DNA of 64,000 nt from Chrysaora quinquecirrha (Eukaryota; Cnidaria; Scyphozoa; Semaeostomeae; Pelagiidae), in assembly GCA_014526335.1 (NCBI GenBank), contig JACTAT010000010.1, positions 9,006,704 to 9,070,703 of the forward strand, in the 5' to 3' direction. The notes below the pieces were generated by a model, which saw nothing but the letters and a program-made list of their open reading frames with translations, ran no database searches and was not told where the DNA came from. The position numbers were made by a program, and so were the translations under genes. Below, piece after piece: positions 1 through 12,127 of the stretch. Within the stretch, counting starts at the first letter, position 1, and the number at the start of each line of letters is the position of its first letter.

Positions 1-175
1 AAATCTATTGTGACGTCATATAAAAATGTTATGCAGCAATTTTAGTTCGCATACAGTGAAGTAAAAATTGAAGTTGTTGCAAAACCCATAAATTTTAGAC
101 TCTTTTTCACAAGACTGTTGTTAGTCAAAACTAACATAAAAATTGTACCAAAAACAATAATATGGTAATATGGCA

Positions 176-610
176 CAAGTTTGTCCAGATTTTGGTCAGG
201 TAATTAGTGCATGCGCGAGGAAAGAAACTACTGGCAACTGCATTGTATTATTTTGAGTTTCTGTTCTCCTGAGAGTTGTGCGGCACGTGCATTCAGCAGC
301 AGGCAGCTGAAAAAGTATTATAGATCTTACTTTGAAATTGGCAATATAATTGTGAACACGTGTGTTGTAGGTTGATTGTAAAAGTTGAATTGTTTCAAAG
401 CCCCGAAAATCACAAATAATATGAAACAAGTCTGTCCAGATTGTGACCAGGTAATAAGCACATGCTTTTATTGTATTATTGTGAGTGTTTCCTTCTTCTG
501 AAAGCTACGTGTCACATGCATTCAGCAGCAGGCAGATGAAGAGGTATTATACGCAAGCATTGATAAACATTTTCTAAATGTGAACATGCGCCCTGCAGGT
601 GGATAGTAGC
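176..610. repeat. Two imperfect tandem copies of a ~245-bp unit
   Basis: Copies begin near 176 and 424. Both contain the run GTCCAGATT, a CAGGTAAT box, an AGTG/GTGAG block and the shared string CATTCAGCAGCAGGCAG, and both continue with GTATTATA. Between them the copies differ by many substitutions and short gaps, so this is an old duplication. No coding potential is seen. Confidence 0.6.
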
Positions 611-633
611 ATTTCAATAGCCCCCCCCCCAAC

Positions 634-636
<3 letters not shown>

Positions 637-667
<31 letters not shown>
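637..667. repeat. (TA)n microsatellite
   Basis: Uninterrupted TA dinucleotides preceded by a run of ten C residues at 621-630. Confidence 0.95.
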
Positions 668-670
<3 letters not shown>

Positions 671-759
671 TGTTGTGTGGAAAAAGCCACTTATATCAAT
701 CTAAAGATTGCAGAAGGTATGTATGATGATGCTGGTCTTAAATTGTATCCTATTTCAGA

Positions 760-3150
760 ATGGCATTATCGAAACCATTTCTCTCCGTTGAAAATGAGCA
801 GCAAGATACATGCTTACTTTGTGAAAATTTGATTACAAAGAAGTGCAAATACACGACCTTTAAATCAAACAGACGGCCCGCTTTAAAGGAACAAGCAGAG
901 AAGTGGTCGACACTCGATATTTCTTCTGACCTTTCCTTTTACAAAGTTTTTTAAAAAATAGAACATCATGATGTTGCATTCGCTCGGGCCATGTAAATTG
1001 CAGGGCTCCCTTTAGAACACAAATTGAAAAGTGTTTTAATAGGTATAGAAATGTACAAGAGAAAAAAGAGCAGAGCAGGGAAGAGGAGAAATGGGAAGGC
1101 TTAGAGGATTCTGAATACTTAAAAGGTAGTATTTCAAGACGATCTTCAAGTCAATATTTGTCTAACAAAGGACTTTGTTTTGTTTGTAACGTTTGATGTG
1201 TTTGTGACAACAAGCCTTCATCGCAAGCGGGTCTTGGGCCGGTGTTCTGAAGAAAGAGCAGCAACAAAAATTTTGGAACGGAAAGAGCAATTTTTAAAGG
1301 ATGTGCATCATAGATTTTTTGCCACAGCAAATCGATTACAAATGATTTTAGGTGGCGCGAGTCATGACATACTTGCAGTGGACTTATAATACCACAAGTC
1401 ATGTTATCTCAAATTTGCATTAAACCCCATTGAAAAACAAAGTTTGTCATCTGGATCTGAAATGTCAGATTACACGAAAGATATTACCACGGCCGTATGG
1501 AATGAATTTTTTAAAATCATAGAGAACAAAATCTTTAGGAAGCAACACGCTTACCTTCACGATATTCTCGATGATTTGAAAAACCTTAGTTTGGAAAACA
1601 GAATTGAGCCAGTTATCTTGCACACTGTGGGACTCAAACCGCTAAACTTTTACAATTATTTTGTATTCGTTTTCTTGTAGGTTGTCACTGTGCTAAAATC
1701 AGATCAACAGGCATTTGGCACACTGTTGAGCAAAAGAGTAAGTCTAGAGAAGGCATTCGAGTACCCAGTTACATCCCCACAACTGACAATTGCAAATCCT
1801 GATGCAACACTGGCAATCAATCCGACAATCAAGCAAGCATGTTCTGGGGAATTTTATGATAGAGAAATCAAAAGCAATAACTACGACTTTTCAAGATAAA
1901 TGCAGATGGATCATTGAGGGGATGGTCGCTATGCGAGCATTAAAAGCAAAGAAAACATACAAGGAGTGGATTGAGTCACTTATAAGGTTTGTTAATCCTG
2001 TTGATGATAGCAATGCAATCTGTGTGGAAATAGTGAATGATATGTACAGGAGGAACAGTGTAAAAAATGACACAAGAGCTAAAAGGGGCGAGGAAAGCAA
2101 AAGAATAGATCTCCATAGCTGCAATCAAATAATGGTCCAAGGAAACCAATGGGTGTCGTTTTTCAATAACATAGACAATAAGAATGACCTTATCGATGTT
2201 ACTGCTGAGTTTGTCAGAAATAGTGATGGCTAACCAAGACCTGTTATCATAAATTAGCATTGTAAAACTTGGAGAGTAACCAAAGATGACTGTGAACGAA
2301 TGTTTTTCTGCAATCACGAAGAGGCTGATACTAGGTTGATCGTACATGCTTCAAGAATTAAAGCAAACGTTGTTGTTGTTTCTAAAGATACAGATGTCCT
2401 TATTTTGCTTGTATACAAATTCTCCATTCAGAAGCCAACCTGTGAATTGTACATGAAGATCGACCAAAACAAATATGCTGACATTAGAAAGATTTATAAC
2501 CTCAGCTGCATGCTATAACTGGCTGTGATACGACATCACATTCTTATGGCGTCCGTAAAATCAAGATATTGAAGAAATTGCAAACAAATAAATCAAAACT
2601 ATCGCTATTGGATTCTATTGGGAAACTTGTTAATATAGAAGAGAAGGCTATACTTTATGTCATTAAATTTGTCCAAACTGTGATGTATAGTGGTCGAGGA
2701 GATACCACTGATACCAAGCAATGAAAACAAAATCTTCCCAGTCTTTGCCTCCAGATCAAGATTCGTTGAAACAAGCTATTTTTGGGGTGCAGTACCACGT
2801 TTACCACTGGTTACGATGCAGGGAACGCACTAATTCAAGCAGTTGAACTTACAAAGTATGGATTGAAAATCGATAATGATGGCTCAGTCGTTCCGATATG
2901 GCTCACAGGTATATTCTTAACACCTTTTGAAACTGAAAAGTATTGTGTAACCTCTTCTATCTATGCACAGAGTAAGCAAAACCTCTTAGAGGTGATATTG
3001 TATCTCTATCTCAGCTTGAAGTATGTGTCCTGTTTTAACATTTTGTGGGGTATAAAAACTCTAATTACAGCTTTCTATCACTTAGAAAATCAGCCACCTT
3101 CTTCGTTTACCAACAGGAAGTCCGCAAAAGTAAGAGAACCAAAGCAAAAG
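760..3150 (+). pseudogene. Decayed repeat-derived gene with HEEADTR...DTDVLIL block
   Basis: Short open segments in changing frames (760-954, 1444-1680, 1690-1899, 1790-2233, 2300-2518, 2782-3150) line up as pieces of one protein. The segment at 1790-2233 contains IIEGMVAMRAL and a later NSVKN...RAKRGEE stretch. The segment at 2300 contains CNHEEADTRL followed by SKDTDVLILLV, whose spaced acidic residues resemble a PIN/NYN-like nuclease fold. From memory this order of blocks belongs to a multicopy protein family of cnidarians and other invertebrates; I do not know its function. Stops and frame changes between all blocks mean it is not a working gene. Some breaks could be introns, but I could not place consistent splice sites. 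Confidence 0.45.
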
Positions 3151-4440
3151 TGAGCAAAACAGATGAATGATGATAATATTCCTCAATCCAGTAGCAAAGA
3201 TGATATAGATGAGATACCAAGTGATCTTGAGTATATATTTTTGGCAATTCTTTACGTGAGAGTGATTCTACCGATGAAGATAGTGACTGGGCTCTATGAA
3301 GTTTCAGAACATTTAGTTTTTTTAAACAATTTAAACACTGTTTTATTTTTTTTTCAATTACAATATTAACCATATGTAGATATAAATGTTGATAGTTGGA
3401 TGATGTCACTATAGATTTATGATGATCTCAACATAAATTTTGTGACTGTTTGCACATAGAAGTCGGGTTTTTACATGATTCTCACGTTTTACATGGTAAC
3501 AGCCTGATGATAAGTGATTTTGGCATTTTTATCGCCAGTCGCAAAGGTCCTGCAATTTTGATGACATCATCTTGATGTCATCAAGACACAGCAAATTTCA
3601 AAAATCTATATATCGTTGGAAAGCATATTAGGAGCTCTATCGATTGGTACTATTTTTGATAATATATTGTATTGTATATTCTGTATATTGTATATTCTGT
3701 AAAATCGTGCTGCATCAATCTTGGAAAATGAATCTCCGTCCTTCAAAGTATAACAATGTGGAGAAAAACTTCCGGTTAGGCAGTTTGTTAGATTGTAGCA
3801 AGAATTTTCCTGTCCATTTGATTCAAATCTTCTCAAGAGATTAGATGTATCAATTTTAACAAAATAGATTTAGGAACACCACAAAAAACTATGCCAAAAA
3901 TACACATGATGTGAAGGCTTAATGTATAACTTGTGTATGAACTTTCGCTACTTGTGTTCTGTTTTGTTACTTTTTAATTAGGAACCTGAACGCTTTAAAA
4001 CTCTTTTCTTTTTAAAGGTAGGAATCAAAGTCTTTTTCATTTTTGTTGTAAATGGTTTCATATTACAAATTTTTACCATATTCTTCGTAGTTTGATTGCT
4101 GTTAAAACAAGGTTTCTTTTAAGTATTCCATATTTGATCAACCGACAATTTAACCCTGCATGCATTCCCTTTCAAAAAAGCAGCAAAAGAGCATCACACT
4201 ATTTGATGATATTACAGAAATCACAAATACCAATGTTACCACAAATAAAATATTAAAGAATACTTAAATGGGAACAGATATCATACATTTTCAGCTTTTC
4301 ATGGTCTATTTTATGCATCCTTATATCCAGATGCTTATACACTGGCATACTTTTGACAGTTGTAATGGTAGATGCAGGCCGGGAGTGGCCTTGTGTTGTC
4401 CCAGCCCATGTAGCCAAATATCCATAAGGCTAACCAGCGA
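3151..4440. other. Gene-free stretch
   Basis: AT-rich DNA with no ORF that resembles a protein family and no inverted or tandem repeat that I could recognise. Confidence 0.5.
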
Positions 4441-5700
4441 TAATAACTGCCCTAATTAACGTCACAGATGGCATTCTAAGAGACATGGAAAGAGGTCTTG
4501 TTACATCACTTATACTCACAGACCTTAGTAAAGCATTTGATACAGCTGACCACAACAAATTACTTGTCAAACTATCAGAGTATGGTTTTGATTACCATTC
4601 AGTATTCTAGTTCAAAAGTCATCTATCATGTAGAGTTCAACATGTTAAGGTGGATGGCACACTTTCTAAGGAATCGCACTTATGAAACATGGCATTCTAA
4701 TATCGCACTTATGGCATTCTAAGAAACATGGAAAGAGGTCTTGTTACATCACTTATACTCACAGACCTTAGTAAAGCATTTGATACAGCTGACCACTACA
4801 AATCACTTGTCAAACTATCAAAGTATGGTTTTGATTACTATTCAGTATTCTAGTTCAAAAGTTATCTATCATGTAGAGTTCAACATGTTAAGGTGGATGG
4901 CACACTTTCTAAGGAATCGAATGTGGTGTCCCTCAAGGATCTGTCCTAGGTCCAGTTCTTTTTATGATTTATCTCAATGACTTACCATTAGCACTTGCAG
5001 AAAACATAAGGCCTTCACCATTTCCAACTCATCTCCATGGATATGCTGATGATACCCAGATGTACAATGCTGCACCTGCAAATCTAATTTCGGCAGCACA
5101 TATGCAGATCCAGGATGATGTTCATATTCTCATAGAGTGGCTTACTCACAATAAGTTGAAAGCCAATCCAGAAAAGTTTAAATACATGCTGATTGGCACA
5201 GCAGCCTTGTTAAAGAGAATTCCTAAAGAGTTCTCTAAAATTGAAATTGATAGCAACATTTTGACCAGGGCAGAAGTACCAAAAAATCTAGGTCTTGTTA
5301 TTGATCAGAACCTTAAATGGGATACACACATAAAAAGTATCACAAACAAATGTAATGGAATTGCTCATACAATTAACTAAAATTAGGAAATGCATGAACC
5401 CGAAAACATTCGAAAACTTAGTCAAAGTATCCTATACACGATTTGTACACAGAGTAAATCAAATTAGGAATATCTGACAGTATCCACAATATCTGACAGA
5501 AACTTTGACAATTAATAGTGACGTTCATCAATATTGTACACGTCAGTCCAATGACCTACACTTACCATCAGCTAAAACTAACAGCATGAAGAGAACATTT
5601 CAGTACATGGGATCTGCTGACTTTAATTCTCTGCCTACCTTAGCTCAGCGTACAACTAATAGTAATAGATTTTTAGCCCAGGTTAATTCCTTATTTTGAC
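4440..5700 (+). pseudogene. Non-LTR retrotransposon RT fragment (CR1/L2-like)
   Basis: Remnant of a LINE reverse transcriptase. The N-terminal part shows DLSKAFDTAD (the catalytic LxKAFD block) twice because of a local duplication. At about 4920-5380 one frame reads GVPQGSVLGPVLF, then HGYADDTQMY with the YADD catalytic pair, NKLKANPEKF and NLGLVIDQNLKWDTHI, which are RT motifs in their normal order. After a frame change, 5505-5699 gives a C-terminal block ending in FNSLP, typical of CR1/L2-type elements. No endonuclease and no 5' part are present, so it is a 5'-truncated, broken copy. Confidence 0.8.
4468..4919 (+). repeat. 243-bp tandem duplication inside a LINE RT fragment
   Basis: Copy 1 is 4468-4710 and copy 2 begins at 4711; both start ATGGCATTCTAAG and share CTTAGTAAAGCATTTGATAC, which encodes DLSKAFDTAD of reverse transcriptase. 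They are almost identical. A third mini-copy of ATGGCATTCTAA sits at 4689. Confidence 0.8.
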
Positions 5701-6286
5701 ACTTTTTTCATACCAACGATTTTCTTACCTCTAAAAGTTAAAAGGTTTTTCTATTTATTTTCATAGGTATTATGTAATAATCTTCTAATTTGTATCTTAA
5801 TTTTAAAGAAATTTTAATGCGTTATATTGTAAATTTAGGTAGCACTACGAAAAACCATGTAAATGGATAGTGTATTATTATTATCATTATCCGGAAAACC
5901 GGGATGTGGGACCCCTAGGTCTCAAACAGGAAATGCAAACGTGGCTATCTGCACAAATGTAACATTTGCAATAGTTTTCGTTGTAAGGCTTTAAGGCACA
6001 CCCAAACCCCTGGACGCCCTAATTCTAACCCTAGAATTCAACAACCTAGTGGTTTTTGTGCTGAAAATCGTCAGTCTAGACCTCAGGCTAATCTTGGAGA
6101 CGTTCCTAGTGATTCTAAATCTGATATACGTTCTTTAATTCGTGATGTTCTTGGTGAAGAACGAAAGGGACCTGTAGGCACGCATACACCCAGAAACGCT
6201 GAGCCTTCTCCCGCCCCCCAGGGTACTTCGCAAGAATCTCTTTACGGTATGCCCCCCTGGTATCCTTACCCTCTGATTTAAGTGTT

Positions 6287-6973
6287 TTGAATTTAGATCT
6301 TACGAAGAGAAACATTTTGTGGTGCTCAATTTCTTCTGCTGGGGTTTCTCTCCCTTTGCCCCTTGACACATGCTGCTCTGTGTCCCTTGTCAGCCAACAA
6401 CACACTGACACGATCCTTCAAAAATGCCCAGACCTCAAGTTTGCACAGTTAGAGCAGCCTATTTCGGTCTCTGTTGCAAACCCCTTGGCGTCTCTCAAGG
6501 CTGTAGGAAGTAGAAGTATGCAAGTTCCTATCGTCTTCGAAAACGGTCATAACGCTACTTTTACCATGCTTGTAGTACCTAATTTATCTTGGCCTATATT
6601 ATTTGGGCAAAATCATTTACGTATGACCGAAGCTCGCATTCGCTCTCATGAGCTCAAAGTGTATTTCGCTGACTTTAAACTTCAATTCGATGTTCAGTGT
6701 CACAATTCTAATCCATTAGACGCATTTTCATGTATATTGCCTTCGTCTCGCAGTGTTAACGCATCTGTAGCAAATGTAACATGCCATTTGACTGCAATGC
6801 CAATGCCCACACAACCATGTGAGCCTCTTTCCATCCATAAGGGTCTTAACTTCGTTACCATTTGCTTGATGCTTTCTGCATCATTGGTGGGGTCGTCGCT
6901 TTTTGGGGGTTCCTTGTGGCTGGAAGGGAATACGGTTTTCCCGGGGGTCCATACCCTTAGCGGGCCCATTTAG
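6287..6973 (+). pseudogene. Retropepsin-like protease region of the gypsy element
   Basis: 228 open codons. Residues 25-45 read SLPLPLDTCCSVSLVSQQ, which aligns with the hydrophobic-DTG-A/S motif of retroviral-type aspartic proteases, but here the Gly after DT is Cys. Downstream, ILFGQNHL matches the ILG-type flap and C-terminal region of gypsy proteases. The last ~100 residues are not recognised and include a hydrophobic stretch, which may be out-of-frame reading. The altered active-site loop suggests it is inactive. Confidence 0.6.
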
Positions 6974-7649
6974 CTTTCAGCTCTTTCCAGCATGGTACAT
7001 CTTTCGGGTAAACCCATGCCTCCCTTCTCTGTACCCAACCACCCAAAATGTCGCCCTAGTGGCCCCATTCCCACGGATGGCTTGCAAACAACAGGCATGT
7101 TGGCATCTCTCTCTCCAGGCGTTGACGCATTGAGTGACATACCACACAGCAATAGTTATTTTTACACCACTGCTGTCATTCACTCCATGCGTGACTTCGC
7201 TACCTTGCCTTTTAATGCCATATTAGGGCAAATTCGTGCATCGAACGATGCTGATCATCAGGTTTTTGAAAGTGCCGCTGAATTTACTGCCTCCCAGGTA
7301 GCTAATATCTGGTTTGACTCAGCTGTCAACTCGCAAGGTATTTCTGCGTGCCCTGCTGCTGTGCACGTGCACAGTCCTGGTGCTTCTAAACCTGATTGGT
7401 CACGTGAATCTGAGGGTCCAGATTCCAAGGACACACAGCAAATTTCTGGGTTAAAGTCTTCTGTGCTTGCGCGGTACCTTGAACAACCAGACTTAGAACA
7501 TGAACACGCCCTTCCACCTACAGGCAATACTTCCTTGCAGCCATTTTCAGAGGAATATTTTCGCAAGCTTCTTGCCGCCTTAGATTTCTCTACGCCTCAG
7601 TACGCGCATGTACCATCGGATTATTTTATCTCAATTCAGGTCTTTGCTG

Positions 7650-8935
7650 CATAAATACCAACAACATGTCTTCCATTTGCCAGACTCACCACTCTCTGTC
7701 ATTCAAGGATTCTTTCATAACATCGAAACAGGAAATTCTCCCCCTGTTTATCACTTGCCATATCGCAAAAGCCCTGCCGAACTTGCAGCGATCAAAGCAT
7801 AAATAGAACGCATGCTTAAGTTGCAAATCATACGTCCTAGCAAATCTTCTTGGGGCGCTCCCTGCATTCTAGTTCGCAAACCCATGGAAAAGGGCAAGCC
7901 CCAACCTCCCCGCTTTGTGGTGGACTATAGGGGCCTAAACGCAGTAACCTCTGGTGATGGGTATCCCATCCCCTCCGTCTCTGATATTCTAGACGCGATA
8001 AGTGGTGGAAAACTTTTTGCTAAGCTTGATCTTGCCAGTGGGCATTGGCAAATTCCTGTCAATCCCGACCACACCCACAAAAATGCCTTTGCCACGCACT
8101 TAGGATAATGGGAAAGCTTGCGCATGCCATTTGGTCTTAAAACCGCTGGTCAAACATTTCAAAGTGTTTTATATACCGTTTTCTCGGATTATCTATACAA
8201 ATGGCTCATCATCTACATTGATGATTGCATTTCTTGGTCTTCATCTTACTCCATGGCATTAGACCACTACGCTAAAATCTTTGAGCATGCTGCAAAATTT
8301 GGCATTCAATTTAAACCTTCGAAGTGTGTGTTTTTCTCTAAAGATCTTCAAATTTTGGGCCAGAAAGTCACACGTGAAGGCCGCTATCCTACTGAAAAGG
8401 GCACTGAAGCTATTTCAAATTTTACTTGGCCACACAACGTTTCCAGCCTCAAACGATTCTTTGGAATGGTTGGCTATTTTCTTGAATACCTTCCTAATAT
8501 GGGGGCTTGCTCTCAAAACCTTCGGGCTCTCCTTGCCAAAAAATGTCTCGTTTTCATGGTCACCTGCACATGAGGCTGAATTTATTGATCTCAAAAATGC
8601 ACTTCTTTCTCCGGATGTCATGTTGTACCACCTGGATTGGTATCAACCTTTCCAAGTTCACACCAACGCCAGCAAGGTCGGATGTGGTGCAATGCTCGCA
8701 CAATACCATCAAAATCAACTTAGGCCAGTCCGTTTTGCCTCACGGTCCTTCAGCCCAACAGAATCTTGCTGGCCTACTGCACACCAAGAACTTTTCGCAG
8801 TAAAATGGGCTCTCGAACGGTTCCGCCATTACCTTATGGGTCGGAAATTTATCGTCATCGAATCTCAAATTTCTCTCGTCTATTGCTCCGCAAAATTCCA
8901 AACTAGCACGCTGGTGTTTATCCCTCGCTGAGTTT
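7650..8935 (+). pseudogene. Ty3/gypsy reverse transcriptase and RNase H
   Basis: The reading frame crosses at least three stops or frame changes (near 7801, 8106 and 8570). Visible motifs are FVVDYRGLNAVT, KLFAKLDLASGHWQIP (first catalytic Asp), RMPFGLKTAGQTFQ, YIDDCISWS (YxDD), then SLKRFFGMVGYF and, after a frame change, the tether and RNase H start: FQVHTNASKVGCGAML, where Thr-Asn replaces the usual Asp, and FASRSFSPTE..W.T...ELFAVKWALE with its Glu. The RNase H Asp change and the stops mark it as dead. Confidence 0.85.
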
Positions 8936-9539
8936 GATTTTACCATCGAGCATCGTCCAGGAAAGGGAAGTGTAGTTCCAGACACCCTCAGCAGAGCTCC
9001 CTTAACGCTACCTTCACTCGCAGCAGACATGCTTTACATTCCACCCACTGAATGTACCCCGCATTTCATCACTGCACTCTCCTTAGATATACCTCACTTA
9101 GCTGAAACACCTAATGCTACCCTTGAATGTATATTGCTTGCCTGTAATGTAGCTCTCAATGATCTTCAGACCTGTCTAACACCCTCTAAACCTAACACTC
9201 CTACCCTTGCAGTTTCTCTTACTACTTTCACCCCCACCCCTTCTACTCCCACCCCTTCTACTCGAGCTCAAAGACCTAACCCTTCTCTAGAACCTCCGTC
9301 CGATCCCCTCTGGAACAGCGACTTAGAGTATTTACAACTGCTCAGCTTTAACCGCCTCGAGTTTGCAAAACTGCAACGTGCTGGCCCTTGGTTAGGTCCC
9401 CTTATCCTTTACATCAACTCAAATGCTTCTCCCACTGTCCTCTCCGCGTTAGACTCTAAGATAAAGTGCTCGGTCATTTCAACTGCTAAGCGCACCCAGC
9501 TCACTGACGGAATTCTCTTCTACTCTGATGAATTCATGA

Positions 9540-10425
9540 GTGACCCAACCCATCTGCGCATTTTCGTCCCAAGCGACGCAAAACTGCATAGGCATTTTCT
9601 ATACGCTTACCACAATAGCCCTTTAGGTATGCATCGCAGTCGCGACGCAACATACAATTGCCTATCACGCGATTTCTATTGACGCAATATGTCCAAACAT
9701 GTGCACAACTGGATTCGCCGCTGCGCAGACTGCCTCAAATTTAAAACGCTTAATCAGCCGCATGGCTCAATGCACATACGCGTTTATGAACAACACCCAT
9801 TCCATACTCTAGGTGTCTAATACGTAGGAGAACTCCCGCTTTTTCCCACAGGGAACAAATGGATAATTACGGCAGTATGTCCTTACTCTAACTTTCTTCG
9901 CGCGATTTCTGTTCCTAATAAAACTGCGACAACCGCAGTGCGCGCCTTACTCGACCACGTTTTATTTCAAGTTGGCTTTCCAACAGTCCTAGAAAGTGAT
10001 CGTGGTGGTGAATGGCTAAACGCTGTCTTCCACCTATTAACGCGCATGCTCTCAATTCGCCAGGTTTTCGTCCAGCGCTTAAACGGTGCAATGGAACGCG
10101 TCCACCGCTTTTTAAACAGCGCTATAGGCATCTTCTGTGAACAACATCGAGAGCTAGGAAGAATTTCTCCAACCTGCCGTTTAACACCGCAACCATTTCA
10201 GGTACCACAGACATAACACCATTCTTTCTTGTCTTCGGATGTCATGCTCCTTCATCTGAAACCATTTCACTCACTCTTCCCACCAATCCTTTACCAGCTG
10301 ATCACTACGCTCATAATCTCGTCTCTCGTATGCAGCAAACACGTGATCAATTTAGTGAGATAAAAGCTGATCTTCGTCGCCGCCAACCCGATCTCTACGA
10401 CGCCAAATCGTGCGATTTACATGTG
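9540..10425 (+). pseudogene. Ty3/gypsy integrase
   Basis: The Zn-binding head is seen as HRHFLYAYHNSPLGMH and then C..C (RRCADCLKF). In the catalytic core an in-frame TAA falls where relatives have the first Asp (HTLGV-stop-YVGEL), the second Asp is in ESDRGGEW and the Glu is in NGAMERVHRFLN. A tail with TPFFLVFG and PADHYAHNLV reaches about 10425, where similarity stops. It has two or more frame breaks and a lost catalytic Asp. Confidence 0.8.
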
Positions 10426-10429
10426 CATA

Positions 10430-11070
10430 GTATTGAACGCAAGTTTCACAAGGAATGCAAAATCAATACTGACTCAATTTTTTGCATAGATTATGAATCT
10501 GGGCGTTGCTTTGAAATGTATTCTCGTATATTGCTCTTAAAAAATAGTTTAGATTTTTTGGTAACTGATGATTTATTCTACTTTTTGACAAATCTTACCT
10601 TGTCGAAATTTTTTGGGGGAGACATCAAAATCCAGGGGGCTAACAGGGATAAATGTACAAGAAAACTGTGCCAGTAGTTTCTTAATCACATTTTTTCTTG
10701 AAATTTGACACATTTTGAACGCCTATGTCAAGTGTGTGGGTGTTCCAGAGTTGTTCCACTCCAATGCGTAGGGTGAACATTGTTCGTTAACTATATTTTA
10801 TTAACTATATTTAGCCTAAATGCAATTTCGGCCCCATGCATAGAGACCAAAAATTCCTGACAAAACAGTGAGGAGTACTGCCATAAATTCCACATGCCAT
10901 CGCTTCCTTCTAAAATGTTCCAACATCTAAAATAGACCTGTCAATCAATTGCAACCCTGATAATTGATTTGATAATTGGCTTATTACATCTGTCTAGTTG
11001 ATGCTGAAAAATAGACGCATCACAAAAAGGCTTTCATTTATCACGTGAGTGTACTTGTAGAGTGTACAAC
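10430..11070. other. Gene-free stretch
   Basis: No coding or repeat structure recognised. It links the truncated gypsy copy to the PIF/Harbinger region. Confidence 0.4.
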
Positions 11071-11074
11071 AGAA

Positions 11075-12127
11075 ATGGCTGATTTTATGACGCTTTGTCA
11101 ATCAGCATTGTTCTGAAAATGAAGGTTCGGTTGCTCAAGATACGGAATTCTGTGAAGATTCTCAGGAACAAGACCATTTTTCTACTCAGCCCCAATCTTT
11201 TATGGCACCAAGTTACAACAGAACAAGTACTCCATTTTTGTATTCCTATGCACCACCTCGATTTCGAATGCATGGATTTCCAATGCCATTGATACGACCA
11301 AGAGTTGGACCTCAAAGTGCCACTTCATTTGCACCATCCTTCTTTGAGCAATATGGACAAATGAGCAGCCAGCAAAGCAGTTTGCAGATGCAGTTGACAC
11401 CAACTGATGCATCGCCATTTTCAGCTGCAAGCTCTACAGTTCCTCCTGCCGCAGCTTCACAGAGAGGCAGAAGTTTATGGACAACAGGGCAGACAGATGT
11501 TCTTGTGAATTCTTGGAGAGACGCCTTTGTGGAGCTGGAAAGCAATAAGAACTCAAGGGCCTGGAAACGCATCTTGGAAAAGGTCAACAAAGCAGGAGGA
11601 AAGAGGACATTGGAACAAATAAAGAAGAGGCTGAGCTATCTGAAAGACAGGCACAAAGAGGCCAAGGCGAAAGAAGTGGCAAGGCAAGAAATACCCCACC
11701 ATATTATGATATATTTGATGAGGTTATTGGGGCAAGGAGTGTGGTTCAATTGGGGGAGGTTCGAGAGGCGGGTTTCGCAAGTGCGGCTGACTCTGAAGTG
11801 AATGATAATGATAATGATGTGGCTGAGATTGGAGAACTCAATGCAAATAGGCAAGAGATAGATTCCCAAGAGGACTGTTTTGCTGCTGCAAATCCACAGC
11901 CACAAAGAAAGAAGAGGAAGAAGGCATCAAAATCCTCCACAGCAACGCAACGTGCAGAATGCCTAACCAAGCTGCAACAAAAACAAGAGGATACGATGGC
12001 GAGGTTTTTAGGGGCATCCACAAAATCGATGAGCAGAACAGGAAGCACACTGGTAAAGTTCTTTTGCAAGTTGCAGAACTTTTCTCAAGAAGAAAGACAA
12101 AGGACAACGAGGATGATAGCGACTTAG
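11075..12127 (+). pseudogene. Myb/SANT-like (trihelix) protein of a PIF/Harbinger transposon
   Basis: Harbinger elements encode a Myb-like partner that binds the transposon ends and helps bring in the transposase. The longest segment (11202-11801) has a Pro/Ser/Gln-rich head, then SLWTTGQTDVLVNSWRDAF, AWKRILEKVN and TLEQIKKRLSYLKDRHKEAK, the three-helix SANT/MADF-type fold at about residues 90-155. Two frame changes are evident: upstream of 11202, where an acidic head read from about 11110 joins a start at 11075, and near 11697, where the family YYDIFDEVIG block lies in a different frame. The C-terminal segment is acidic, then basic (RKKRKK). Confidence 0.65.

Larger units (their letters stand above)
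5890..10430 (+). mobile_element. Decayed Ty3/gypsy LTR retrotransposon, internal region
   Basis: In order on +: a Cys/His-rich gag tail (about 5920-6290), aspartic protease (6287-6700), reverse transcriptase and RNase H (7650-8935) and integrase (9540-10420). This Pol order is that of Ty3/gypsy. Many stops and frame changes break it. Homology ends abruptly near 10425, in the integrase tail after a YDAKS motif. I found no flanking LTRs, so the copy is truncated at both ends or its LTRs have been lost. Confidence 0.8.

Noticed and set aside
5880..5950. LTR boundary of the gypsy element
   Set aside because: No matching sequence was found after 10430, so no LTR can be claimed.
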